A stretch of DNA of 64,000 nucleotides, from contig NZ_PGGM01000016.1 of the NCBI RefSeq assembly GCF_003010965.1, positions 111,580 through 175,579 on the forward strand, read 5' to 3'. Shown here in pieces: positions 54,693-63,655 of this stretch; position 1 is the first letter of the stretch; each line of letters begins with the position of its first letter. Source of the stretch: Phyllobacterium sophorae. Its GTDB lineage: Bacteria > Pseudomonadota > Alphaproteobacteria > Rhizobiales > Rhizobiaceae. The notes under the pieces are model-generated. The model was not told the DNA's origin and searched no databases. It worked only from the letters and a program-made list of their open reading frames with translations. The translations under genes were made by a program, and so were the position numbers.

Positions 54693-55310
54693 TTAACTGG
54701 CTTTATCGGTACGGCCAAAGCTGCGCAACCCGCTTTCAGTCAGGATGGCCTCCAGCGGCATGTCATGTGGCTCGTCCGGTACGATTTCGACCTCCTGGCA
54801 GTCGAAAGCCACCCCGATGAGCCGCGGATTGACGCCAATCTCCTGCAGGCGCGCGATTGCCCGGTCATAATAGCCCGCACCATAGCCGATGCGGTGGCCG
54901 CGCGCATCAAAGGCCGCGAGGGGCACCAGCATGAAGGTGGGTTCAAGGACGGGAGCATCCACCGGCGGTCCCGCCGTGCCGAAACCGGTTTCGATCATCG
55001 GCGCTCCGCGGACCAGCTCGCGGAACAGGATCGTCTGCTTGTCGATAATCACCGGCAGGCAAAGCTGAGCACCGCGCTCGCGCAGCCCGAAGAGCAGCGG
55101 CCGCAGATCCACCTCGGAGCGGATCGGCCAAAACCCCGAGACAATTGTGCCTCGATCAAGCGCAAACGACGCGAGGCCGATCTCGGCGATCCGCATTGAT
55201 GCTTCAATGCGGTATTCAACCTCAAGCATGTCGCGGCGGCCCAAGGCGTCGAGCCGCAGGTTTTTCTTCAGTTCTTTGGTGGGAGAGAGAAGCTTCACAG
55301 TGAATCTCAT
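54693..55310 (-). CDS. ygfA: 5-formyltetrahydrofolate cyclo-ligase
   Basis: The product has about 205 residues. It converts 5-formyltetrahydrofolate to 5,10-methenyltetrahydrofolate with ATP. The KELKKNLRLDALGRRD start, VDLRPLLFGL, LVPLAAFDARGHRIGYGAGYYDRA and FDCQEVEIVPDEPHD are family motifs. The start is set at the ATG at 55310; an internal GTG 12 bases later is possible, and no good ribosome-binding site is seen. It lies directly behind the 6S RNA gene, the same arrangement as ssrS-ygfA in E. coli and many proteobacteria. Confidence 0.9.
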   Translation of the reverse strand: MRFTVKLLSPTKELKKNLRLDALGRRDMLEVEYRIEASMRIAEIGLASFALDRGTIVSGFWPIRSEVDLRPLLFGLRERGAQLCLPVIIDKQTILFRELVRGAPMIETGFGTAGPPVDAPVLEPTFMLVPLAAFDARGHRIGYGAGYYDRAIARLQEIGVNPRLIGVAFDCQEVEIVPDEPHDMPLEAILTESGLRSFGRTDKAS

Positions 55311-55373
55311 GAGGCGCCGACAGCAAGGCCAGCTCGGGATGAGCACAGAATACAAAAGCGGCGTCCACACAAC

Positions 55374-55502
55374 CGATGGAGAAGTCGATCCCGGGAACCT
55401 ACAAAGTAGGTGGGTGCCGTGTGAGGAAGCCCACGGGCCTCCTCAGGGACAGCTCCCTAAGGGATCATTAAGGCCCCGGGGAATATGTCTCTCCTGTCGA
55501 GA
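55374..55502 (-). ncRNA. ssrS: 6S RNA
   Basis: The minus strand between the cyclo-ligase and the MoxR gene matches the alphaproteobacterial 6S pattern. It has a GGAGA ... TTCCCCGGGG 5' arm, a large open central region containing CCTTAATGATCCCTTAGGGAG and GGCCCGTGGGCTTCCTCACACGGCACCC parts (in part), and a 3' arm CCTACTTTGTAGGTTCCCGGG ... CTTCTCC that closes the terminal stem. 6S RNA mimics an open promoter and holds RNA polymerase in stationary phase. Its position right upstream of ygfA supports the call. The ends are approximate; the primary transcript may be longer. Confidence 0.8.
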
Positions 55503-55630
55503 AGCGCAGAGCGCCAAGCCAAATATAGGACGGATGCTTGTATTGCACCAGTGGCGTTGTCGGCTAATTTCACACTCTTGCCCTCATTCTCTTCGAACCC
55601 TAATCTCGCCTCATCGTGAAAGGACCTATG

Positions 55631-56470
55631 ATGCGGTTTGAAGGAACAGCGGCCTACGTGGCCGACAAGGATTTGATGGTGGCCGTAAACGCGGCGATTG
55701 CGCTGGAACGCCCGCTCCTCGTCAAGGGCGAACCTGGGACCGGCAAGACCGAACTTGCGCGCCAGATTGCCTCGGCGCTCGACCTCGACCTGATTGAATG
55801 GAACGTCAAATCCACCACCAAGGCCCAGCAGGGGCTTTATGAATATGACGCCGTCAGCCGCTTGCGGGATTCGCAGCTCGGCGACACGCGTTTCAACGAC
55901 ATCAGGAACTACATCAAGCCGGGCAAACTATGGGATGCCTTCACCGCCGATCAGAAGGTCGTGCTCCTCATCGATGAAATCGACAAGGCCGACATCGAGT
56001 TCCCCAATGATCTCCTGCAGGAACTGGATCGCAACGAGTTCTTTGTCTACGAGACCGGCGAGACAATTCGTGCCAGGCACAGGCCGATCGTTATCATCAC
56101 TTCGAACAATGAGAAGGAGCTGCCCGACGCGTTCCTGCGCCGCTGTTTCTTCCACTACATCAAGTTCCCCGATGTCGACACGCTGACCAGGATCGTCGAG
56201 GTGCATTATCCCGGCATCAAGAAAAACCTCGTTCGCGCCGCCCTCACCCAGTTCTACGAAATTCGCGAGGTTGCTGGCTTGAAGAAGAAGCCCTCAACCT
56301 CAGAGGCGCTGGACTGGATCCGGCTGCTCGTGGCCGACGATATTGCGCCGGAGGACCTGCGCGCCGACCCGAAGAATGCCCTGCCCAAACTGCATGGGGC
56401 GCTTCTGAAGAACGAGCAGGACGTCCACCTGTTCGAACGACTGGCATTCATGGCAAGGAGACAGGGATAA
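55631..56470 (+). CDS. MoxR-family AAA ATPase
   Basis: The product has 279 residues. It is an AAA ATPase thought to act as a chaperone together with VWA proteins. Walker A is VKGEPGTGKTELARQIA, Walker B is VVLLIDEIDKADIEFPNDLL, and sensor 1 is VIITSNNEKELPDAFLRRC. Two ATG codons are adjacent; AAAGGA fits the second (55631) best. The next gene starts immediately after the stop, and a VWA gene follows, so this is a MoxR-GNAT-VWA operon. Confidence 0.92.
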   Translation: MRFEGTAAYVADKDLMVAVNAAIALERPLLVKGEPGTGKTELARQIASALDLDLIEWNVKSTTKAQQGLYEYDAVSRLRDSQLGDTRFNDIRNYIKPGKLWDAFTADQKVVLLIDEIDKADIEFPNDLLQELDRNEFFVYETGETIRARHRPIVIITSNNEKELPDAFLRRCFFHYIKFPDVDTLTRIVEVHYPGIKKNLVRAALTQFYEIREVAGLKKKPSTSEALDWIRLLVADDIAPEDLRADPKNALPKLHGALLKNEQDVHLFERLAFMARRQG

Positions 56471-56917
56471 ATGAGCGTTGAAATCCGCCCGTTAAGGAAG
56501 TCGGACGAGGCCGAATGGCGCCGTCTGTGGACCGGCTATTTGACCTTCTACGAGACGACCGTCCCGGAAGAAGTCTATCAGACCACATTCGCCCGATTGA
56601 CCTCCGGCGCAGACCATGAGTATCGCGGTTTTATCGCCGAGTTTGAAGGCAGGCCTGTCGGGCTCACCCATTACCTGTTCCATCGTCATTGCTGGAGCAT
56701 CGAGAATGTGTGCTATCTGCAGGATCTCTTTGCAGATCCCGAGGTACGAGGCAAAGGTATCGGCCGCGCCCTCATCGAGGCTGTTTATGCGGAGGCCAAA
56801 AAGGCCGGTGCACACTCGGTGTACTGGACGACCAACCAGAATAACGCCACGGCACGCCAGCTGTACGACCGCATCGCCAAGGTCACACCTTTCATCAAAT
56901 ATGTGAAATTGGTCTAG
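56471..56917 (+). CDS. GNAT-family N-acetyltransferase in a MoxR-VWA operon
   Basis: The product has 148 residues. The acetyl-CoA motif is LQDLFADPEVRGKGIGRALIEAVY, followed by VYWTTNQNNATARQLYDRIA, typical of diamine- or amino-acid-type GNATs. Its ATG directly follows the MoxR stop, and the VWA gene starts five bases after its own stop, so it is clearly cotranscribed. A GNAT between MoxR and its VWA partner is unusual; it might acetylate the complex or its client. Confidence 0.88.
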   Translation: MSVEIRPLRKSDEAEWRRLWTGYLTFYETTVPEEVYQTTFARLTSGADHEYRGFIAEFEGRPVGLTHYLFHRHCWSIENVCYLQDLFADPEVRGKGIGRALIEAVYAEAKKAGAHSVYWTTNQNNATARQLYDRIAKVTPFIKYVKLV

Positions 56918-56922
56918 AAGCG

Positions 56923-58113
56923 ATGTTCATCCCCTTTTTCCTCGAACTCAAAGCGGCAAAGATTCCTGTCTCCTTGCGGGAGTATCTGACGCTGCTCGAG
57001 GCTATGGATGCGGGGCTCGTAACCTACGATGTCGAAGGGTTCTACTATCTGGCCCGATCTGCGCTGGTAAAGGATGAGCGGCACATGGACCGCTTCGACC
57101 AGGTTTTTGGTCATGTCTTCAAGGGTGTCGAAGCGCTGCACGGCGAAGGTGGCATCGATGTCGCCAATCTTCCCGAGGAGTGGCTGCGGCGGCTGGCCGA
57201 AAAACACCTCACCGAGGAAGAGAAAAAGCTGATCGAAGCCCTTGGCGGCTTCGACAAGTTGATGGAAACCCTGCGGCAGCGTCTGGAAGAACAAAAGGGG
57301 CGTCACCAGGGCGGATCGAAATGGATCGGTACGGCCGGCACATCGCCCTTCGGTGCCTATGGCTACAATCCGGAAGGGGTGCGCGTCGGTCAGGACGAGA
57401 GCCGCCATCGCCGCGCCGTCAAGGTCTGGGACAAGCGTGAATTCAAGAATTTCGATGACAGTGTGGAGCTCGGCACGCGCAACATCAAGGTGGCACTGAA
57501 GCGATTGCGGCGCTGGGTGCGCGAGGGCGCAGAGGACGAGCTCGACCTGTCCGGAACGATCAGATCTACGGCCGAACACGGTTATCTTGACGTCCAGACC
57601 CGGCCCGAGCGGCGCAATCACGTCAAGCTCTTGATGTTCTTCGACGTCGGCGGCTCGATGGACGAGCATATCAAAATTGCCGAAGAACTGTTCTCTGCTG
57701 TGCGCTCCGAATTCAAGCACATGGAATATTTCTACTTCCACAACTGCCTCTATGAGAGTGTGTGGAAAGACAATCGCCGCCGGTACACCCAGAGCATACC
57801 GACACTGGATATCATCCACAAATATGGCGCTGACTATAAGGTGATCTTCGTCGGCGACGCGGCGATGGCGCCTTATGAAGTCTCGCATTCCGGCGGTTCC
57901 GTCGAACACTGGAACGAGGAAGCCGGCGGCACTTGGCTCAGACGCGTCCTCGATCAGTGGAAAAATGCGGCCTGGCTCAATCCCACCAAGGAAGCCTATT
58001 GGGACTACACGGCGTCAACCGCCATGATCCGCGAGATTTTCGCGCAACGCATGTATCCCCTCACCCTGTCGGGTATCGACACGGCGACGCGCGAACTTTC
58101 GCGCAAGCACTGA
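56923..58113 (+). CDS. VWA-domain (CoxE-like) partner of MoxR
   Basis: The product has 396 residues. An N-terminal helical region (FFLELKAAKIPVSLREYLTLLEAM, in part) is typical of CoxE-like proteins. A charged central segment at about 85-135 precedes the von Willebrand factor A domain near 225-390, with the metal-ion-dependent site FFDVGGSMD. FIPFF and DYKVIFVGDAAMAPYE are further family features. MoxR and VWA proteins usually cooperate to insert metals or remodel an enzyme. The client is not encoded in the window. It is the last gene of the trio. Confidence 0.9.
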   Translation: MFIPFFLELKAAKIPVSLREYLTLLEAMDAGLVTYDVEGFYYLARSALVKDERHMDRFDQVFGHVFKGVEALHGEGGIDVANLPEEWLRRLAEKHLTEEEKKLIEALGGFDKLMETLRQRLEEQKGRHQGGSKWIGTAGTSPFGAYGYNPEGVRVGQDESRHRRAVKVWDKREFKNFDDSVELGTRNIKVALKRLRRWVREGAEDELDLSGTIRSTAEHGYLDVQTRPERRNHVKLLMFFDVGGSMDEHIKIAEELFSAVRSEFKHMEYFYFHNCLYESVWKDNRRRYTQSIPTLDIIHKYGADYKVIFVGDAAMAPYEVSHSGGSVEHWNEEAGGTWLRRVLDQWKNAAWLNPTKEAYWDYTASTAMIREIFAQRMYPLTLSGIDTATRELSRKH

Positions 58114-58147
58114 ACAATGTCGCAGGAGCTCCTGATATGCTGACGAG

Positions 58148-58176
58148 TTGACACGACGCGCGTGAATTCTTATTAG
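58148..58176 (+). promoter_or_regulatory. Candidate promoter of the GntR-MFS operon
   Basis: TTGACA (58148-58153) and TATTAG (58171-58176) are spaced by 17 bases. Transcription would start near 58183, inside the adjacent palindrome. Confidence 0.6.
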
Positions 58177-58178
58177 TC

Positions 58179-58195
58179 AAGTCATCTGATGACTT
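58179..58195. promoter_or_regulatory. Palindromic operator candidate for the GntR regulator
   Basis: AAGTCAT and ATGACTT form a perfect inverted repeat around CTG. It overlaps the predicted transcription start, 17 bases before the GntR start codon, which is the layout for autorepression by a FadR-type dimer. Confidence 0.6.
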
Positions 58196-58211
58196 TAGGA
58201 TTTTAGCGATC

Positions 58212-58889
58212 ATGCAGCCCGCCGCACGCAGCAATCTTGCAGACAATGCGATCAATAATATCCGCGTGGAAATCACTGCAAATCGCTGGCAGATCGGCGA
58301 CCGCATTCCCAATGAGGCAACGCTTGCCGAAATGCTCGGTGTCAGCCGCGGAACAGTCAGGGAAGCCGTGCGCGTTCTGGTGGCCCAAGGCTTTCTCGAG
58401 ACACGTCAGGGTTCTGGGACCTATGTGCGGTCAGTCATCGATGCTGATGACACCCTCCTGAGAATCCGGCGTACCGGGCTTCGTGATCAGGTTGAGACGA
58501 GGTGCGCCCTCGAAGTCGAGGCTGCGCGCCTGGCGGCCCTGCGTCATACACCAGCGATCATCGCCGGGCTTCGTCAATTACTGGCTGCTCGCGGGGAGTA
58601 CGACACCGCAAACCACGATCGCTATGTCGAACGGGATCTCGCTTTTCACAAGGCCGTTGTCGCCGCCTCCGGCAACCGCGCGTTCGTCGAAGTTTACGAA
58701 TTTTTCTCGGCTTCCATCCAGGAAGTCATCAAGGCAACTGTGACGGGCGAACTTCCTGAACCCGACATGGCGGCACACGTTTCTATCGTCGATGCTATTG
58801 CCTCCGGCGATCCTGACATGGCTGCATCCACCACCCGCGCTTTCATGGCGCCCATTCTCATAGAACTCGATCGGCTCCTGGCATCATGA
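58212..58889 (+). CDS. GntR-family (FadR subfamily) transcriptional regulator
   Basis: The product has 225 residues. The N-terminal winged helix (IGDRIPNEATLAEMLGVSRGTVREAVRVLVAQGF, in part) is a typical GntR domain. The helical FCD ligand-binding domain (about 85-220) has RCALEVEAARLAA, FHKAVVAASGN and HVSIVDAIASGD, whose Asp/His residues bind metal and a carboxylate ligand. It overlaps the MFS gene by four bases (ATGA), so it probably controls that transporter and itself through the palindrome upstream. Confidence 0.92.
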   Translation: MQPAARSNLADNAINNIRVEITANRWQIGDRIPNEATLAEMLGVSRGTVREAVRVLVAQGFLETRQGSGTYVRSVIDADDTLLRIRRTGLRDQVETRCALEVEAARLAALRHTPAIIAGLRQLLAARGEYDTANHDRYVERDLAFHKAVVAASGNRAFVEVYEFFSASIQEVIKATVTGELPEPDMAAHVSIVDAIASGDPDMAASTTRAFMAPILIELDRLLAS

Positions 58890-60172
58890 ATCAACACAGA
58901 CTCCCCGGGCACCGGGCAAATGACATCGTCGGCGAACCGCTGATCGATGCGGAAGCCGACAGCGTTCCACAGCCGCGGCCGCCGATTTTTTCGAGCCGTG
59001 CCGCACGGATCGTGACGGGCCTGAGCCTCGTTCTCATTGCTTTCAATCTTCGGCCGGTTTTTTCGAGCGCTTCCGCACTTTTGCCGGAGATCATTGAGGA
59101 CACGGGATTGTCGTCCTTTGGCGCCGGCGTTTTGACTACCCTCCCGGTTGTCTGTCTCGGGGTGTTCGCCCCGCTCGCGCCAAGGCTGGCGCAGCGCATC
59201 GGCGCCGAACGTACGCTTCTCGCGGTCCTGCTGCTTCTGGCGCTCGGCACCGCCTTGCGGGGATTCGGATCACTGCCTTTGCTTTTCCTTGGAACCGCAA
59301 TAGCAGGCGCCTGCATCGCCACCGGCAATGTTCTGCTGCCGGGTCTCGTAAAGCGGGATTTCGCCAGCAGAACCGGATTGATGACGGGTCTCTATACCAT
59401 GGCGCTATGTGCCGGAGCGGCCAGTGCCGCCGGGTTCACACTTCCGTTGCAGCACATGCTGGGTGGCTCCTGGTCACTGGCGCTCGGTGCATGGGCACTA
59501 CCGGCAATTCTCGTTGCAATGATCTGGTTTCCGCATGCCTTCTTCCGAAAGGTCCGCATGAAACATGCAGGATTCAGGGTCGAAGGTCTCTGGCGCGATC
59601 GCCTCGCTTGGCAAGTCACCCTGTTCATGGGCTTGCAATCGGCATTGGCTTACTGCGTCTTTGGCTGGCTGTCGCCGATCCTGCGCGACCGTGGACTGGA
59701 CGGGGTTACCGCGGGTGCCGTCGTCTCGGTTTCCGTTATGGCGCAGGTTTTCGCCTGTCTTCTGGTGCCGTCAATCGCTGTGCGATGCAAGGACCAGCGG
59801 CTCATCAATGTCACGCTTGTCGGGCTGGCGGTCATTGGCCTGCTCGGCTTCCTCTTTGCACCTCTGTCGACGGTGTGGCTCTGGGCGGTTATCCAGGGCA
59901 TCGGCCAAGGCGGGCTCATCGCAGTCGCCATGACTATCATCGTGTCGCGATCCGGAGATGCCCACATAGCCTCACATCTGTCCGGCATGGCGCAATGTGT
60001 CGGCTACATGTTGGCCGCAATCGGGCCGCTTCTGGTTGGCCTCATTCACAGCCTGACCGGGAGTTATAGTGCAACGGCAATTCTGTTCGTACTTTTGGGA
60101 TTTGGGGTTGCCATCTTCGGCTGGGGAGCGGGGAGCGCTACGCACGTAAAGGCACGCACTATCCAAGTTTAG
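58886..60172 (+). CDS. CynX/NimT-type MFS transporter
   Basis: The product has 428 residues with about twelve membrane helices. The LVLIAFNLRPVFSSASALLPEI segment (in part) after a 40-residue hydrophilic leader is typical of the CynX/NimT family (cyanate or 2-nitroimidazole transporters and relatives). GTAIAGACIATGNVLLPGLVKRDF is the conserved helix 4-5 region. The substrate is unknown. The start overlaps the GntR stop by four bases. The long hydrophilic N terminus makes a downstream start possible. Confidence 0.88.
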   Translation: MNQHRLPGHRANDIVGEPLIDAEADSVPQPRPPIFSSRAARIVTGLSLVLIAFNLRPVFSSASALLPEIIEDTGLSSFGAGVLTTLPVVCLGVFAPLAPRLAQRIGAERTLLAVLLLLALGTALRGFGSLPLLFLGTAIAGACIATGNVLLPGLVKRDFASRTGLMTGLYTMALCAGAASAAGFTLPLQHMLGGSWSLALGAWALPAILVAMIWFPHAFFRKVRMKHAGFRVEGLWRDRLAWQVTLFMGLQSALAYCVFGWLSPILRDRGLDGVTAGAVVSVSVMAQVFACLLVPSIAVRCKDQRLINVTLVGLAVIGLLGFLFAPLSTVWLWAVIQGIGQGGLIAVAMTIIVSRSGDAHIASHLSGMAQCVGYMLAAIGPLLVGLIHSLTGSYSATAILFVLLGFGVAIFGWGAGSATHVKARTIQV

Positions 60173-60253
60173 ATGATTTGGCTAGTATGATGCCTTCGAT
60201 CGGAACCAATTGCATTCTCCGGCATTCCCACGGTAGCCAAAAGGAGTTGAGTA

Positions 60254-61087
60254 TTGGCGCCACGTGCGAATTGGAAAGGCTATCTGAAAGTTGCAGAGCT
60301 CACCTGCCCGGTAGCCCTATACACAGCCGCGTCGACATCCGAGCGCATAGCTTTTCACACGCTCAACCGTGACACGGGACACCGCGTCCAGCGTCAATTC
60401 ATTGATAGCGACACCGGCAAGCCGGTGGAACGGGAAGATCAGGTCAAGGGCTACGAAATAGGCAATAACGAGTATATCGTTCTGGAGCCGGAGGAAGTTG
60501 CAGCGGCAGTTCCCGAAAGCGACAAGACCCTCGCCGTCGAAGCCTTCATTCCCGTTGATGAACTGGACGATATCTATTTCGACAAACCCTACTATCTGAC
60601 GCCAAGCGACAAACATGGGCAGGAAGCCTTCGCGCTCATCCGCGACGGCCTGAAAGCCAAGAAGGTTGCCGCACTGGCCCAGACGGTGCTGTTCCGGCGC
60701 GTCCGCACGTTGCTCATTCGCGCCGAAGATTCCGGGCTGCTGGCCACGACGCTGAACTTCGATTACGCAGTGCGCTCCGCCAAAGACGCTTTCAGCGATA
60801 TTCCCGAGATGAAGATCAAGGGCGAAATGCTTGACCTGGCCAAACACATCATCGAGACAAAATACGGCACGTTCGATCCATCGGAATACAAGGATCGCTA
60901 CGAGGCCGCGCTGGCGGAGCTGGTCAAGGCGAAGCTTGAAGGTAAGCCGATCCCGGCGAGAAAACCCGCAAAGACCGAAAAGGTCGTCGATCTCATGCAA
61001 GCACTGCGCGAAAGCGCGGGCGTTGGAAAGAAACCGGCCGCTACGAAGAAAGCAAAGGCGGAGCCAGCACGGCGGAAGGCGAGTTGA
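60254..61087 (+). CDS. ku: Non-homologous end-joining protein Ku
   Basis: The product has 277 residues. Bacterial Ku forms a homodimeric ring on double-strand DNA ends and recruits LigD. ANWKGYLKVAELTCPVALYTA opens the beta-barrel core (in part), VKGYEIGNNEYIVLEPEEV and KPYYLTPSDKHGQEAFALIRDGL follow, and the C-terminal tail after about 235 is Lys/Ala-rich, as in LigD-recruiting Ku proteins. The start is a TTG with AAGGAG seven bases upstream. It lies three bases before ligD. Confidence 0.96.
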   Translation: MAPRANWKGYLKVAELTCPVALYTAASTSERIAFHTLNRDTGHRVQRQFIDSDTGKPVEREDQVKGYEIGNNEYIVLEPEEVAAAVPESDKTLAVEAFIPVDELDDIYFDKPYYLTPSDKHGQEAFALIRDGLKAKKVAALAQTVLFRRVRTLLIRAEDSGLLATTLNFDYAVRSAKDAFSDIPEMKIKGEMLDLAKHIIETKYGTFDPSEYKDRYEAALAELVKAKLEGKPIPARKPAKTEKVVDLMQALRESAGVGKKPAATKKAKAEPARRKAS

Positions 61088-61090
61088 TCG

Positions 61091-63655
61091 GTGGTGGCGC
61101 TCGAAACCTATCGCAAGAAACGTGATTTCAAGACAACATCCGAGCCGAGAGGCCGCAAGACGCGCAAGGCGGGCAACAGCTTTGTTATTCAAAAGCATGA
61201 TGCACGGCGGCTGCATTATGATTTCCGGCTGGAGATGGATGGCGTTCTGAAAAGTTGGGCCGTCACCCGCGGTCCAAGTCTCGTTCCGGGTGAGAAACGG
61301 CTGGCCGTCCACGTCGAAGACCACCCGCTGGAGTACGGCGATTTCGAAGGCACAATCCCCAAGGGTGAATATGGCGGCGGCACTGTCATCATCTGGGATC
61401 GTGGCACCTGGAGTCCCGTCCATGACCCCGACAGGGGTTATGCGAAGGGTCATTTGGAGTTCGAACTTCACGGCAAGAAGCTCTCCGGGCGGTGGCATCT
61501 GGTGCGCATGCAGGGCAAGCCGCGCGAAAAACGCGAAAACTGGCTGCTGATCAAGGGCGAGGATGAAGCCGCTCGCCTGGAAAGCGACCCCGACATCCTT
61601 GAGGAAGAGCCGAAATCCGTAAAGACTGGCCGTGAGATCGCCGATGTCGCGGGTGAAGAACCGGGGTGGTCGTCAAAAACCGGCAAGATCGACAAGAACG
61701 CAGCGAAGCAGAAAACTGTAAAAGGGCCAGCCGCGCCAATTGAAACCAGCACCGTCGATCCAGCCGGCATCAAGGGGGTGAGGAAGGCGCGGCTTCCGGA
61801 ATTCGTGCAACCCAATTTGGCGGCACTGGCAATGCGGCCCCCTTCCGGGGAACGTTGGATCCACGAGATCAAGTTCGACGGCTATCGCCTGCAGGTGCGG
61901 ATCGAGGCCGGCCGTGTCAAATTCCTGACGCGCACTGGTCTCGACTGGACCAAAAAGTTCGGCAAGCAGCTCGTCGCCGCCTTTCAGGATTTGCCGGTTG
62001 GAACAGCGCTGATCGACGGTGAACTTGTCGTGGAAACTGCAGCCGGTGCTTCGGATTTTTCCGCCCTGCAGGCTGATCTCAGTGCGGACCGGACCGACAG
62101 GTTTGTCTTTTACGTCTTCGACTTTCTCTATCTCGACGGTTTTGATCTGCAGGAATTGCCGCTGATCGAGCGCAAGACCCTGCTGCAAAAGCTCGTTAGT
62201 GAGCGCGTGGGACCCATCCGTTTCAGCGAACACTTCGACGGGGATGGTACAGTCATCCGCGACCACGCCTGCCGGCTTGGCTTGGAGGGCATTGTTTCCA
62301 AACTACGGAACGCGCCGTACCGTTCTGGCCGCGGCAAGAGCTGGCTCAAATCCAAATGCTCACAACACCAGGAATTTGTCATCGCGGGATACGTGCCATC
62401 GACGACATCCCGCAAGGCTATCGGCTCGCTTGTCATGGGCGTTTATAACGGCAAGAAACTTGAGCATGTCGGCCGTGTCGGCACAGGCTACAGCACCGCT
62501 GTGGCTGAAGACCTTTACCGCAGGCTCGAGCGCATCCGCATGACGGAAAGCCCGTTTGCAGAACGCTTGGGTTCTGACGCTGCAAGGCAAGTGCGTTACA
62601 CGAAGCCGCAACTTGTGGCGGAGGTCGAATTTCGCAGCTGGACAGCCGATGGAAATTTACGTCACGCCGCGTTCCGCGGCCTGCGTGAGGACAAGCCTGC
62701 ACAGGAGGTTGTGCGCGAAACCACGAGACCGGCTGCCCTGCCCAAAACCCAATCTAAAGCAAGACCAGTGGGGCACACCGTGAAACTTACCCATCCCGAT
62801 CGTATCTATTGGCCCGAACAAGGCGTGACCAAACAAGGTCTGGCCGATTATTATACCGATGTCTGGCCGTATATCTCACCCTTCATTGTTGGCCGCCCTC
62901 TCGCTCTTCTGCGAAGCCCTGAGGGCATTGCCGGCCAGTCTTTCTTCCAGAAGCACGCATGGAAAGGGCTCAACCCCAACATTGTTCTGGTCAAAGATCC
63001 CAAGGACAAAGATGACGAGGCGCTGATCAGCATCAAGGATCTGGACGGCCTGATCGGGCTGGTGCAATCCGCCGTCCTCGAAATTCATCCGTGGGGCTCC
63101 ACTGTCAAGGATTGGGAGCGTCCGGACATCATCATTATGGACCTCGATCCCGGCGACGGAGTTCCGTGGGCGAACGTGATCGGCGCCGCACAGGAAACCC
63201 GCCAGCGGATCGAGCAGGCCGGCCTTAAGGCCTATCTCAAGACCTCCGGCGGCAAGGGCTTGCATGTGGTGGCGCCGATAAAGCCCAAGGCGACTTGGCC
63301 GGAAGTCAAGGCTTTCACCAAGGCCATCGCCGATTCCATGGCTTCCGACAGTCCTGGCCTCTATGTCTCTACGATCACCAAATCAAAGCGCCAAGGCAAG
63401 ATTCTCATCGATTATTTGCGCAACCAGCGTGGCGCTACAGCCGTTGCCCCGTATTCGACGAGAGCACGTCCAGGCGCTGCTGTCTCGATGCCACTTGAAT
63501 GGGATGAACTGACTCCGGGTATAGGACCCGCCTATTTCACGGTCTTGAACACACCGACCCGGATTGCATCGTACAAGGCCGATCCCTGGGCGGACTTTCG
63601 GGCATCGGCAGTGCCGATCGAAAAATCGAAGGCGCCACGCAAGAAAATCTCCTAG
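61091..63655 (+). CDS. ligD: ATP-dependent DNA ligase LigD (nuclease, ligase and polymerase domains)
   Basis: The product has 854 residues. It repairs double-strand breaks with Ku. The domain order is phosphoesterase (about 30-160, HDARRLHYDFRLEMDG), ligase (about 235-540, catalytic Lys261 in HEIKFDGYRLQVR) and polymerase/primase (about 565-850, with IMDLDPGDGVPW and TSGGKGLHVVAP). All three catalytic sets look intact. The start is one of two adjacent GTG codons. It is three bases behind ku. Its TAG stop forms the first bases of a palindromic repeat element. Confidence 0.96.
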   Translation: MVALETYRKKRDFKTTSEPRGRKTRKAGNSFVIQKHDARRLHYDFRLEMDGVLKSWAVTRGPSLVPGEKRLAVHVEDHPLEYGDFEGTIPKGEYGGGTVIIWDRGTWSPVHDPDRGYAKGHLEFELHGKKLSGRWHLVRMQGKPREKRENWLLIKGEDEAARLESDPDILEEEPKSVKTGREIADVAGEEPGWSSKTGKIDKNAAKQKTVKGPAAPIETSTVDPAGIKGVRKARLPEFVQPNLAALAMRPPSGERWIHEIKFDGYRLQVRIEAGRVKFLTRTGLDWTKKFGKQLVAAFQDLPVGTALIDGELVVETAAGASDFSALQADLSADRTDRFVFYVFDFLYLDGFDLQELPLIERKTLLQKLVSERVGPIRFSEHFDGDGTVIRDHACRLGLEGIVSKLRNAPYRSGRGKSWLKSKCSQHQEFVIAGYVPSTTSRKAIGSLVMGVYNGKKLEHVGRVGTGYSTAVAEDLYRRLERIRMTESPFAERLGSDAARQVRYTKPQLVAEVEFRSWTADGNLRHAAFRGLREDKPAQEVVRETTRPAALPKTQSKARPVGHTVKLTHPDRIYWPEQGVTKQGLADYYTDVWPYISPFIVGRPLALLRSPEGIAGQSFFQKHAWKGLNPNIVLVKDPKDKDDEALISIKDLDGLIGLVQSAVLEIHPWGSTVKDWERPDIIIMDLDPGDGVPWANVIGAAQETRQRIEQAGLKAYLKTSGGKGLHVVAPIKPKATWPEVKAFTKAIADSMASDSPGLYVSTITKSKRQGKILIDYLRNQRGATAVAPYSTRARPGAAVSMPLEWDELTPGIGPAYFTVLNTPTRIASYKADPWADFRASAVPIEKSKAPRKKIS

